Part shown: positions 21,285-32,590 of the stretch, in pieces
Layout: each line of letters opens with the position of its first letter
How positions within the stretch are numbered: the first letter of the stretch is position 1
Origin: Eutreptiella sp. 'Long Island Sound 2002'
Taxonomy: Eukaryota; Euglenozoa; Euglenophyceae; Eutreptiales; Eutreptiaceae
Direction of reading: 5' to 3'
DNA: 64,000 bases
Assembly (NCBI GenBank): GCA_964036045.1
Contig: OZ038381.1
Location: 149,429,596 to 149,493,595 of the forward strand
Position numbers and translations under genes: made by a program
The notes under the pieces: generated by a model
The model's database searches: none
What the model was told of the DNA's origin: nothing
Seen by the model: only the letters and a program-made list of their open reading frames with translations

Positions 21285-23635
21285 TGATATCATACTCTCC
21301 CATCAGCCTGACCTAACCTGATGTGTTAGTGTGATAGACTTGGCCATTCCAGCTATGAGCGGCCATATTCAATACCGAGGCGCCGCCGTCTGAGATTTAT
21401 ATATCGAAATGTCAGGAATCAACAGGGTTTGTTTATCATAATGTTTCCGTAATCTTTGGGCTATCCTTTCTGATTGTCAATGTATCGGCGACTGTCAGTT
21501 GGCTCGCGATTTTGCGGTAACTGATTGGTTAACTGTTATTTCCAGATATTTTGGCGGAAACACCGATGAAGGGTCAGATTTCATCAGTAACGGGTTCGTT
21601 GGTTCCGCAATTTTCATGTTATAGACTCGCAAATCTAATCCGATTTTTTCAGACATTCAGAATTGGATTTTCGACTTCGAGATCGCTGCACTTGATATGA
21701 TGAATTTCGAGTGGTCCTACATTTTTCCCCGATCACGAATCAACCTTCTCTTTGTTGTCTCCTTCATTTTTCGTGGAGATATAGGCGAAACAAAATTGAT
21801 TCGTGGTGCCACTTTGAAGGGTCATATCTCCAACTCACGGCGAGGAGGTACAATTTTGAGAATTGGGTTGTAACCGCCTTGGTCGCAACTTAATTTTAGG
21901 AAGCATCAAACGCCTTTGATGTGTACACATGTGTAGCAAGGGAGAATGGTCAAGAGGGTAGAAAGTGATATATAACTCTTTGACCATGCAACCGAATATT
22001 GGAATGAGACTGTGGAGTGTACCGCATGAGTGTTGGTGTTGCATAGAAACTTTCTTTGGGTTCCCACGTATTTTTAACGTGAAGGTATGTCCATGGAGGG
22101 GCATGGCATACCATGGTGGGAGCCACTTTTAAGGGTATGTGTTATATGCATGGTATGTGCTTCGCTATGCTCACGCCCATGTTATATATCTCCGTTTGTA
22201 GGAAGATATCTGGAGTCATACGTGGCAAGGGCTTCGCCCATGTCCCAATGGTGAGCTCCAAAGTACTAGACTATGTCTACCGCACATATGGTGCATGTGG
22301 GAAGGCTTACGGAGCGACCCACAAGCGCAACTATCAATTTTCCCATTTTCATGGTGCGTGTTAGGAGGAGGTTCCAAGGTGTCCCCATGCGTCCATGTGG
22401 GGATCCAAGTGGGGGGGATTGTTTGCAAATGGTCCCAAGCAATCGTGTTTTGAACCATATGTTGATACCATGGGTGAGCGAAGTTGTATACTATTGTGAT
22501 TACTTTGAATGTGGCATTGTTTGCATGTTTTTGACCTCATTTTATGCTCATTTTTGTATTTTATGTGCTCAACTGGTCGGCTAACAGTAAAGTGCGTAGA
22601 GATCTGTGAACTATGGTATGTTGCTTATATGTTGGCATATGCTTCGGTGTTCTACCTCACCATATGCCGGATCACGTGGTCACTTTGGCGTGGCACACGA
22701 AGCCTCACAAAAATAGGTCTCGAATTCGTGAGTTCACTTGTGAAGCATGGCATGTGTATATCCGGAGGGGTTTTGGGGCCAATGTTGGGATATTCTTGGG
22801 TATGGACTGTTGGTCTATATCACCCTTGTATATTACTTTCCGGTTGGACACATGCATGGAGCATTTGAATACTTGCCGTATGCATTTTTGAGTATATAAT
22901 TGATTTTTGGGCATTATGGTGTAATTTGCCTGATTTTGCCATGTTGTGAGGTCATCTTCATGGGGCACCTCTTCAAGCCCAATCCACTCCAAGTCCAACC
23001 AAGGTTACGTCAGGGTAGGACATGGTCCTGAGTGCCACTCTAGGCCATGCCACGCCACCCCCCCCATTGGGCTAGGATTTAGAGGCTTGGGAGGGAACAC
23101 ATTTTTGAGGTTTGTGTAGTGACTTTTGACACATGGCATTTAGCCATCTTATCTGACTTGGTTCAGGGCATCATGTTGGCGAGTCATAGGAAGGTCCTGA
23201 GTCCAGGGAATGAGGGGTCTATGGCTGTGATTGTGTATGTTTCCATCTTTCCCCAATGTTGCTTGATATGTGTTCATATGCCAATTTCAGGGCTTCCTTA
23301 TTGGTGCAATTCTATGTACATGCCCAACGCCCGTGTCTCTGTGTGCACCGTGAGACGACCGGCGTGTTGAAAGGAGTTGTTGAGTGTCAACGCGGGACCT
23401 CAAACACTCGTGGAAGCCCTCAGTGTGGATTGATTGGATTTGGATTTTACTTGGGAGTTGGTTATTGCAAGGGATCGGGATTTGTGTGAAGGAGCCGTAT
23501 TTTACCATTTTTTGTGGGAAACTGTGCAGGATAGGGCAAGATCATGCAGAACCTGGTGAGAAGCAAGACCATAGGAGTGACGGAAAATGGTGGAAGGGGT
23601 ACAGCAGGGGCCGGTCCTGGTAGGGACCTTCTTTA
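21285..23635 (+). repeat. 3' LTR of element B
   Basis: It matches 10487-12808 over its full length. It is slightly longer, in part from an insertion near 22880-22910. It ends at CTTCTTTA, after which the sequence diverges from element B. Confidence 0.85.
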
Positions 23636-24020
23636 CAACTGCCGCGTACGCGAGTTTCAGAGTCCCGACCGCCGTGCGCAATAGAAAATCGCCGAAAAGT
23701 CCAATCCTTTTCGAAGTTGGAAGCAAAGTAAAGGCATGAGCGTGTTCCCGAGATGAATACCTTGCTGCTGACCTAAAAAAATCCAGATTGGCAGGCACGA
23801 ATTCGGAGAAATTCACGCTTCTCTACCCAAAAGCCACTTTTTTACATGGTTTTAGGGTCTATGGAGGCCATATAGAGGGCCTTACAGGGCTGTAAGAGGT
23901 GGAATAGAGGTGATATATGAACAAATTGTCATCACCATTGGTAGCAGCCTACATGACAAGCGATGATTTGCCTTTATTCTAGGCTATTCATCCCTTTCTC
24001 ATGCACCATGGGGCCCAATA
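23636..24020. other. No gene recognised; left flank of island G
   Basis: This is unique sequence between the element B LTR and the 190 bp array. No ORF, inverted repeat or known motif stands out. Confidence 0.5.
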
Positions 24021-25535
24021 TCCATATGGTTCATAGGTAGGGTTTTGATCACCTATCACCGTCCAGACACATGTTTGGGGCTTGGGTCTGTATTGTATGC
24101 ATTTGAATGATAAGAACTACAAAACATATGATAGTATGTGCATAAGAATGGGATGAACGATGAACATTTGAGGTGTTTTTGGCCCTATTTTGCACCGTTT
24201 GTGGTCCGTTTCCATATGGTTCATAGGTAGGCTTTTGCGTGCCTATCACCGTACACACACATGTTTGGGGCTTAGGTTGTTATTGTAAGCATTTGTATGA
24301 TAGGTCCTACATATAATATGATAGTATGTGCGTAAGAATGGGATGAACGATGAACACTTGAGGTGTTTTTGGCCCTATTTTGCGAAGTTTGTGGTCCAAT
24401 ATCCATATGGTTCATAGGTAGGGTTTTGATCACCTATCACCGTCCACACACATGTTTGGGCCTTGGGTTGGTATTGTATGCATTTGAATGACAATAACTA
24501 CATAAAAATTGATAGTTTGTGCATAAGAATGGGATGAACGATGTAGTTTTGAGGTGTTTCTTGCCCGTTTTTGCACCTTTTGCGCTCCATATCCATATGG
24601 TTCATAGGTAGGGTTTTGATCACCTATCACCGTCCACACACATGTTTGCGGCTTGGGTTGGTATTGTATGCATTGGAATGATAATAACTACATAAAATAT
24701 GATAGTATGCGCATAAGAATGGGATGAACGATGTGGATTTGAGGTGTTTTTGGCCCGTTTTCGCACCTTTTGCGCTCAATATCCATATGGTTCATAGGTA
24801 GGGTTTTGATCACTTATCACCGTCCACACACATGTTTGGGGCCTAGGATGGTATTGTAAGCATTTGAATGGGTAAGAAAAAAAATATCATACTACGGGCA
24901 CAAGCATGGGATGAACAATGTAGTTTTGAGGTGTTTTTGGCCCGTTTTTGCACCATTTGTGCTCCATATCCATATGGTTCATACGTAGGGTTTTGATCAC
25001 CTATCACCGTCCACACACATGTTTGGGGCTTCGGTTGGTATTGTATGCATTTGAATGATAAGAACTACATAAAATATGATACTATGTGGATAAGAATGGG
25101 ATGAAAGATGAACATTTGAGGTGTTTTTGGCCCTATTTTGCACCGTTTGTGGTCCATTTCCATATGGTTCATAGGTGGGCTTTTGCGTGCCTATCACCGT
25201 ACACACACATGTTTGGGGCTTAGGTTGTTATTGTAAGCATTTGTATGATAGGTGCTACATATAATATGATAGTATGTGCATAAGAATGGGATGAACGATG
25301 AGAATTTGAGGTGTTTTCTGCCCTATTTTGCACCGTTTGTGATCCAATATCCATATGGTTCATAGGTAGGCTTGGAACTATTTGAGCCATTTGAGAATTT
25401 TCGTTCTCCCGGTGTTGTCGTTGTACATAAAATATGATACTATGTGCATAAGAATGGGATGAGCGATGAACATTTGAGGTGTTTTGGGCCCTTTTTTGTA
25501 CCGTTTGTGGTCCATTTCCAAATGGTTTATACGTA
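24021..25535 (+). repeat. Tandem array, eight units of ~190 bp
   Basis: The landmark TCCATATGGTTCAT recurs at 24021, 24211, 24402, 24592, 24782, 24969, 25159 and 25350, i.e. a period of 187-191 bases; a rearranged ninth start lies at 25517. Units share a CACCTATCACCGT block and a GAATGGGATGAACGATG block and differ by ~10-20%. Minus-strand ORFs of ~69 codons recur once per unit and are by-products of the repeat. Confidence 0.9.
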
Positions 25536-25715
25536 AGCAACGATTGTCTTACTGCCTTCATGCCCTTGTTGCGTGCTTTTTGTGTGTATTATGCCTTCCT
25601 AGGTAGGGTGAGCAAAGGGTGAAAAGATAGTGAACTAAGGGTGAACGAATGGTCATGGGAGCATGCATGGTGACAAAATGTGATTTCCCTTTGGTACAAC
25701 CCGCAGGGCTAAGCA

Positions 25716-28293
25716 ATGGCTCCTTCCAGAAAGAAAAAGGTTGTGATTCCAAAGCCTGACATGCCAGCCTTGGTGCCTCCTGATTGTCATATAGGCAAGG
25801 GGGACGTGGAAGATGGGGCGGAACAAGGAGAAGGCGGAGCATGGGAAAATTGCGAAAGTTTGAAGCCGGAGCTAGAAAGGCTCCTTGCAGGGCATTGTGT
25901 TAAGGAAGACCAAAGTGTTGATGTCGGGACCTTCAACTACATCGAATGTGGCATGTCCACCAATGTGCAAACCGGTGAAAAGCGGGTCTTGTTTTGGTAC
26001 GGAATGCTGATTATACCGAAAAAAATACCGGAACCAAACAAGAACGACCTATGCAGGAGGTTCCCAAATAATTACTTCTATTGGTTCAAACGCGCTGACG
26101 TCTTCCCAACCCTTCCTCTTGGATTGCCTGCCTTCTTCAACGATGGGTGTGACGTACCGGAGTGATGAAACATCCGACTACGGCGAGGCACCATCTGATG
26201 AGAGCTCGGAAAATGAAAGTAGTGATGATGAGGACGATGGTGACGATGGCGACAACTCGGAGGATGGCGCAAGTGGCACACCCAAAGCCAAAGAGGAAAA
26301 GAAGAAGAAAACTAAAGCAAAGCCCCCAAAGTTGAGGAAGTATACCAAAAAGAGTAGGTCACCGGATGTGTCTGAGGAAGCGTTGGCATCAAGAATAGCC
26401 GAAAAAACTAAGCATATGACGCGTGTGGAGCTGTTTAAGCAGGCAAGTGCTTACTCAAAACATTATTTGATCAAACTCTGCGAGAACCTGTGTGTTAGCG
26501 GTATGAATTCCAAAGCGATACCAGAGATTCTTCGAGCGCTTGAGGACAGAAGGAAGACTGGAGGCTATACAATCCAAAAGCTGTTTCGACCGCACAAACC
26601 GCAAGTGAGCTTCAAACCCATGGACATATCAATGAGCAGCATTCGACACTCATCTATTGCTGTTAAATGCTTGTTGATGTTGTTGCTTGCGGTGCATTAT
26701 ATGTTTGTGACTCACACATAAACCATCAGCCCACCGCATGGGTGGCACAACCCGTGAATATCGCTGGCTGGGATTTGGGGCGGTGGGACACGCTTCATAG
26801 GCCAACACTTTGGTGCTTTGTGTAACTTCGTGCCACTCGGGTTGAGAAGCCCAGAAAGGCAGAGAACCCCGCCACAAAGCAAAACAAAGGCCAGAGCAAT
26901 GGGGAGTGTAGTGGTAAGGACCGGGAGCAAATGCAGGCAGATGAGGAGCGCACCGAACGAGAGGAAGCGGATGAGGAGCAACAGCAAAAAGAAACGTTCC
27001 AAAGGTGTGCAGTTAAGGTCTGTCAATTCTGTGAAAACATATTGCGTTAATTTCTCTCCGACTGACCGAGATGGGATTTTGATTTTTGCATGTCCCCAGG
27101 GAGCGCACCGAACGAGAGGAGGCGGAGAGGCAAGACAGAGCAGAAGAGTACAGAAAAAAGGCGGAGGCAGCACACCGACCGAAGCAAGCGGATGAGGAGC
27201 AACAGCAAAAGGTAACGTTCCAAAGTTGTGCAGTTAGGGTCTTTCAATTCTGTGCATGCATATCGCGTTAATTTCTCTTCGACCGACCGAGATGGGATTT
27301 TGATTTTTGCATGTCCCCAGGAGCGCACCGAACCAGAGGAAGCGGAGACGCGAGACAGAGCACAAGAGGACATAAAAAAGGCGGAGGCGGCAAAGCGTCA
27401 AAAGCAAGCGGATGAGGAGCAAAAGGTAACCTTCCAGGAGCGCACACAGAGTTCTGCAATTACGCTCTCTCGATTCTGTGCATACGTATCGTGTTCATTT
27501 CTTTCCAATTTACTGAGACCAGATTTTGATTTTTGCATGTCCCCAGGAGCGCACCGAACGAGAGGAGGCAGACAGAAAGAAGGCGGAGGCGGCAAAGCGC
27601 CAGAAGCAAGTGGATGAGGAGCAACAGCAAAAGGTAACCGTGCAAATTTCTGCAGTACCCCTCTCTCTATTCTGTGCATACGTATCGTGTTCATTTCTTT
27701 CCAATTGACGGAGATCGGATTTTGTTTTTTGCATGTCGCCAGGAGCGCACCAAACGAGAGGAGGCGGACAGAAAGAAGGCGGAGGCGGCAAAGCGTCAAA
27801 AGCAAGTGGATGAGGAGCAGCAGCAGAAGGTAACCATGCAAAGTTCTGCAGTACCGCTCTCTCGATTCTGTGCATACGTATCGTGTTCATTTCTTTCCAA
27901 TTGACGGAGATCGGATTTTGTTTTTTGCATGTCGCCAGGAGCGCACCGAACGGGAGGAGGCGGACAGAAAGAAGGCGGAGGCGGCAAAGCGTCAAAAGCA
28001 AGGGGATGAGGAGCAACAGCAAAAGGTAACCATGCAAAGTTCTGCAGTGACGCTCTCTTGATTCTGTGCATACCTATCGTGTTCATTTCTTTCCAATTGA
28101 CGGAGATAGGATTTAGATTTTTGCATGTCTCCAGGAGCGCACCGAACGGGAGGAAGCAGAGAAGCGACACGAGAACCGCCAAGCGCAAAACGTCAACACG
28201 GCATCAGAGCGCAAGATCGAAAGGGAGGGTCCCGAGGTTATTGCTCTTCCACCGCGTCCACCATTCAGCCGAAAGCAAACAGAGCCTCTCCAG
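25716..28293 (+). CDS. Multi-exon gene with acidic domain and exon-repeated coiled coil (island G)
   Basis: Exon 1 is 25716-26604: a folded-looking N-terminus (GTFNYIECGMS, FWYGMLIIPK, NNYFYWFKRADVFP), an Asp/Glu-rich stretch, a basic stretch and a helical SKHYLIKLCENL segment that could be SAP-like. One extra base near 26164 shifts the frame (error or decay). A GTGAGC donor follows CAA at 26604; exon 2 (26850-26990) and six more exons at 27101-27211, 27321-27425, 27547-27633, 27743-27829, 27939-28025 and 28135-28293 all join in phase 0. The repeated exons encode charged coiled coil of the form ERTEREEADRKKAEAAKRQK. The gene may originally have run into the ORF at 28731. Family not recognised; a DNA-binding accessory or transposase N-terminus is inference. 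Confidence 0.65.
26946..28293 (+). repeat. Tandemly duplicated exon-intron units
   Basis: Seven units begin GAGCGCACC; six lie directly after an acceptor, TGCATGTCNCCAG in most, while the first lies inside exon 2. The last three spacings are exactly 196 bases (27547, 27743, 27939, 28135). Three exons are 87 nt and three introns of the five between repeated exons are 109 nt; the others are length variants. Donors read AAG/GTAAC except after the first unit, where the site is AAAGAAAC and probably dead. This is direct evidence of repeated exon duplication. Confidence 0.88.
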
Positions 28294-28437
28294 GTTACTG
28301 CATTCCTGTCACTGTACCCCTCAGCAAAATGTAGGATGATCTGCCTGTCCAACGGCCACCACATCAGCAACTCTTCAAAGCCTTGGCAACAGAGAACAGG
28401 ATCCATGCGAGGTTTCATTGGTTTCAAAGAGGGAGCA

Positions 28438-28861
28438 GAGCTGCGGGGTTCTGATAGCGTCATGCAGGCAGCCATGTGCTCTTGCGAGCTCCAAATACAG
28501 TGGAAGGGCGGTACTCGGGTCTAGGTACGCACCTACCGGTGTGGTAGCAATCCCCATGTCAGCTGTCAAAAGCTGCATGAGTTTGGTCACACCTGTCCTA
28601 TACACCCTGTGACCATTGCCATCATTATTTCTGCGCGCGCGAATGAAATCTTCCCATGTATCATGGGTCGTAAACTTTGCAATGAGGGTATCCCTCAATT
28701 GCTCGAATGTGGCCGGTCTTGCCCTCAGTCTGACAGCTGACATGGGAATTGCTACCACACCGTTAGGTGCGTACCTAGACCCGAGTACCGCCCTTCCAGT
28801 GTATTTGGAGCTCGCAAGAGCACATGGCTGCCTGCATGACGCTGTCAGAACCCCGCAGCTC
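28438..28861. repeat. Fold-back: 131 bp inverted repeat with 162 bp loop
   Basis: The arms at 28438-28568 and 28731-28861 are near-perfect reverse complements (about five mismatches). Read on the minus strand, the loop plus the left arm encodes EQLRDTLIAKFTTHD...LTADMGIATTP, continuous with what the right arm encodes on the plus strand (LTADMGIATTP). So a piece of the downstream gene's 5' part has been duplicated and inverted. Confidence 0.88.
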
Positions 28862-30727
28862 TGCGTCTCTTTTGACGCCCATGAAATGTATGGGCGCCGC
28901 AAATGCCAGGTGCTGAGCGTACATCTACCGCAAGCACGTCAGCCACACCAACTTCTTCTGCAACTTCCCCTCGTGAGATACGTGGACCAGGATGATCACA
29001 TCACACCCTCCTCTCAGTTTGAGCGCATGGACCTGCTTCCTGCCCTTGAGAAGGCGTTGGAGAGTGGGTGGGGTGGTGAAAGCATGGAGCTGGTTTGTTC
29101 TCCTCATTATGCCGCCTACTACCGAACCACAGGCAAGCTTCCACCAACAGCAGATTGCTGTTGTGTGGAGTGCTATGGTTCAAAAAAACTCTGGAAGCAC
29201 CCTGATCGGATACGGCAGCCTTTGCGGGATTTTCACAACTACCCTTCACGCTGCGCTCCCTTCTTTCGCCTCATGAAATGTTGCCTCAACAGCGTGTATG
29301 ATGTACAACACTGCAACAATCACGTGTTGGCAAACGGACCGATCCATCCCCTGTGGTTCTGGACAGAGCAAATTTGCCTGAGGAATACACTGTCCAATGG
29401 AAGACAATTTTGGAGAAACATTTTACGCGCTTTCCATACTACCCACCTTTCAAAGAAGCTATTGGCAAAAGGGACTGGTCACCCTCAAAACATTGTCACG
29501 AAGGACATCCTGAAGGAGGATTCGTTTTGGAAAGCCCTAGCTGATCTGTTCCCACGAACGGCAAATGGTCTCACAGTCAAACGGAACGGTGAGGTTCTGC
29601 AGGACCCAATACACCGATATTTGAGACTGATGCGGATTCTGATGGTCCAGCTGAACAGCTGGAGTCCGGAGGGTGTTGACCAGCGTGATGACATGTGCCG
29701 TGAGGCACACCAGCTCTTTTGGGACCTCGGGTTTCCCCTGTGCCGGTTTGGAGTCCCCATTAATTACTTTCTGGAGCACTACACCCCCCGGCTACGCAAA
29801 CATGGCAACCTCGTGGGCATGTCATCGGAGGGGGTCGAGCATGTCCACCAGCCCCACTCCAAGATCGTGCAAAAACGCCCCTCTTGCCCACGAGGGAAAT
29901 GGATCAGCAAACATTTACGGCCGTCCAGTGTGACCTGGAGTGACCTGCAGCACGCCGACACTGTGCAGATGTATGACGGCCTAAGGGATGCTTCGGTTCT
30001 GCTGCACACCCAATTGTTGTGGAGGCCCACTGTGCGTTGTCCCGGTCTGTCGCGAAAAGGGCAGCCCCTGTTCCCAGGCAGGTGGACAGTCCAGCTTGAA
30101 CGGGGCGTCACTGTTTTAGTATTAGCCGTGATTCCTACCAATCCGGCTTCCTGGGATGTTGTCGGCGTCTGTGCATTTTGCTGTACGGCAGGGCAGGCAG
30201 ACTTCAGACCCCTTCTGCGGTTTTCAGAATCCAGCCTCAGAGAAATTGCCCTGGCTGACAAGCAGGGCTGTGAAGCAGGGAAGACCTGGACGGAAGGTTT
30301 GTATTCCGGGCAGTGGGTTTATTTCCAGTTTCCTCAGGAGTGTCAGTCCTGCGGTCCGCAACAGGCCAAGCGTGCACTGGCATATGAGGACAGTCGGCAG
30401 AGCACACGTCTCCCTGAGATCACAAACCTCAGTACCACAGCGGTGAAGAAGGAATCTGTCAATACCAATGGGAAACCGAAACCGAAACCAAAACGGAGTT
30501 CAACCGCAAAGCCACCACCAAAACCGAAACCAAAACCGAAACCAAAACCAAAACCAAAAGGTCAGAAAAACAACAGCCCACCAAGCAAACAGCCAGAGAA
30601 GGAAGAGACGGGCAGTGGGATGGTAAGACAAGAGGCTGACCTTGTTCAGAGGCTCTTGGCTGCACTGCAACAAACAACCCAACAACAAAGCAACCGAACA
30701 AACCCCCTGAAGCGCAAACGCGGGTAA
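28731..30727 (+). CDS. Large transposase-like protein, family unresolved (island G)
   Basis: The frame is open for 665 codons after the fold-back; upstream codons in this frame are antisense to the inverted fragment, so the true start is lost or lies in the displaced piece. Features in order: conserved-looking GAYLDPSTALP, a Cys cluster (DCCCVECYG), Trp/Phe-rich central region, LGFPLCRFGVPINYF followed by VGMSSEGVEHVHQPHS, and a (KP)n tail ending in LKRKRG, a nuclear-localisation-like signal. The EGVEHVH region recalls the C-terminal helical part of KDZ-type transposases, but I cannot place it. Location between ~190 bp arrays and beside a coiled-coil gene supports a mobile-element protein. 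Confidence 0.5.
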
Positions 30728-30787
30728 GGTGAAAACAGTGAAAATACCCGAAAAAAAGGAAGGGTTAAACGGGAGTCAGGAGGGCAC

Positions 30788-31156
30788 ATGTCTCAGCAGG
30801 TGTCTCAGGTGTCTCAACAGGTGTCTCCGAACCCCCCTGGGCAGGTGTTTCAGCAGGAGCAGCAGCAGCAGCAGCAGCAGCGGCAGCAGCAGTTGCAGGT
30901 GCAGATGCAGATGCAGACCCAAGTGCAGCAGCAGCAGCAGCACCAGCAGATGCAGCAGCAGGCCAGGCAGCAGCAGCAGCAGCAGCAGCATATGGGTCCT
31001 TTGCAAATGAACATGCCAGTTGCCATGCCCATGGCCATGCCAATGCCAGCCATGAACATGCACCAGCTCCGAATGCCCATGCAGCCCATACAGCAGTTTT
31101 GTTCGACGATGAGCAGCATGCAGCCCTTTGGTTTTCCAATGTACCGGCCCTATTAG
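30788..31156 (+). CDS. Gln/Met/Pro-rich low-complexity ORF
   Basis: This is a 122-codon ORF dominated by CAG runs, then methionine-proline repeats (MPVAMPMAMPMP) and a FGFPMYRPY end. It is in frame with the previous ORF across a TAA, and a GTAAGG donor overlaps that TAA, so it might be a last exon of the same gene, although the nearest CAG acceptor would change frame. CAG expansion makes all frames open, so coding status is uncertain. Confidence 0.35.
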   Translation: MSQQVSQVSQQVSPNPPGQVFQQEQQQQQQQRQQQLQVQMQMQTQVQQQQQHQQMQQQARQQQQQQQHMGPLQMNMPVAMPMAMPMPAMNMHQLRMPMQPIQQFCSTMSSMQPFGFPMYRPY

Positions 31157-31272
31157 CAGCGCCTGCATATATGTCTTTTTTTTTCCCTCTCCTAAAAAAG
31201 AACTTTGTGCTGTTTAGAGTTTGGTGATTTTAATTTATTACCGTGTTTGTGAATACGGCAGGATCATATCTC

Positions 31273-31960
31273 TGGAAGTGCAGATGCCTGAGCTCTGTGT
31301 TCATTATGCACTTTGTGCTATGTTGAACTGATTGAGAGAACCAGATGCTCAGATGCTCAGAGTGGTGCGGCTTGTTGCGATTGTCCTTTTCTTTTCATTA
31401 CCGTTGGTGGTTCCTTGGATTGGAATGCATGAACGTTTTGTAGGATCATTAACAACCGCCGGGGTCGGGGACAGACCCACTGAAACGTGTCTGCAGTTGT
31501 ATTGGGGCAACATATCGGGGGTTGCAGGGCCGCCAGCACAAAAAAAAAAATCAGTTTTCGCCGAAAAATGGCCAACAGTTGCCAACTTTTTGCCGAAAGA
31601 CTGCACGAACGGTTTGTGAGATCATTGACGACTGCCGGCGTCGGAGAACGACCCACTGAAACGTGTTTGCAGTTGTATCAGAGCAACATATTGGGGGTTG
31701 CAGGGCCATCAGCACGAAAAAAAGAAAACAGTTTTCGCCCCCAAATGGCGAATAATTGCCAATTTTTTGCCTAAAACATTGTTTTTTTAGCCGGGGTCGT
31801 GAGTTTTAGGGCCCCATACCCTATTCTTAGGGTGCCCGACCCTGTGAAATGTGTTGGAATATGTATTGGAGCAACCTATTGGGTGTTGCAGGGCCGTCAG
31901 CACAGAAAAAAAACAGTTTTGATCCAAAAATGGCCACAAATTGCCAATTTTTGGCCAAAA
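31273..31960 (-). repeat. Array family P, inverted relative to 62350-63345
   Basis: 31273-31400 is nearly the reverse complement of 63345-63195 (shared GAAGTGCAGATGCCTGAGCT). Then three degenerate units with GTTGCAGGGCC landmarks at 31521, 31697 and 31884 (spacings 176 and 187) follow, each with an A-rich gap. Position directly after the ORF pair suggests the 3' end of a mobile element. Confidence 0.7.
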
Positions 31961-32590
31961 ATAGTGTATTTTTGGATAACAATCGGGTAGGAGGAACCCC
32001 CCTCTCCTATTTTGAGCGTGCAGAATTAAAGAAAAAAGGTTTCCTCTGGTCTTTTTGGGTACAAAAACTCTTTTCATGGTATTTTTGTGCCTATACTATA
32101 GGATACAGGTACGCTGGTGTGCAGCACTGTTCTGTAGCACCACCCCACAACAGACAAAAGTACTTCAAAATAGGCCGAGTTCCAGGGTTTTGGATGGTTT
32201 GGGCGAAAGCTCGGGTGGGAGGAACCCCCCAATCTGTATTTTGGGGCAAGAGAATCCCAACAAAAGGGCAATTTCTGTCGAAAATCCTCTATAGGCAGGT
32301 ACACTGGTGTGCAGCACTGTTCTGCAGGACCAGCCCAGAGCAGGCAGAAATACCCCAAAATAGGCCACATTTCAGGGTTTTTGATATTTGTGGACAAAAG
32401 CCGGGTAGGAGCACCCCCCCCCCCTATTTTGGGGCCGTAGAAAGAAAAAAAATAGAGTATTTCCCGCAAAAATCACCTTTTAACTGACGTTTTGAAGTTT
32501 CGGGGAAAAAAGCTGCTAAAATCATAGGTGTTTGAATCAGTTTGAAACAGGGGGCTATGTCAGATGCGGTCACTTCTATCACCATGGGTA
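31961..32590. repeat. Second degenerate ~190 bp array
   Basis: Two clear units (about 32105-32290 and 32291-32475) share CTGGTGTGCAGCACTGTTCTG and a CCCCCC...TATTTTGGGGC block; a partial unit precedes them from ~31975. No gene is seen, and short ORFs here follow the repeat. After ~32480 the sequence is unique to 32590. Confidence 0.7.

Larger units (their letters stand above)
10487..23635 (+). mobile_element. Element B: Ty3/gypsy-like chromovirus with 2.3 kb LTRs
   Basis: Two long direct repeats (10487-12808 and 21285-23635) enclose gag, protease, a degenerate Dam-like module, RT, RNase H, integrase and a chromodomain, all on the plus strand. A primer-binding site resembling the complement of initiator tRNA-Met follows the 5' LTR. 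Several stops and frameshifts make it inactive. LTRs differ by about 6% in the stretch I compared (10530-10820), so the insertion is not recent. I find no convincing target duplication: flanks are CTTTCTGC and CAACTGCC. Confidence 0.88.

Noticed and set aside
24021-25535. CRISPR-like array
   Set aside because: The whole ~190 bp unit is repeated with scattered changes; there are no short constant repeats alternating with unique spacers, and the context is eukaryotic.
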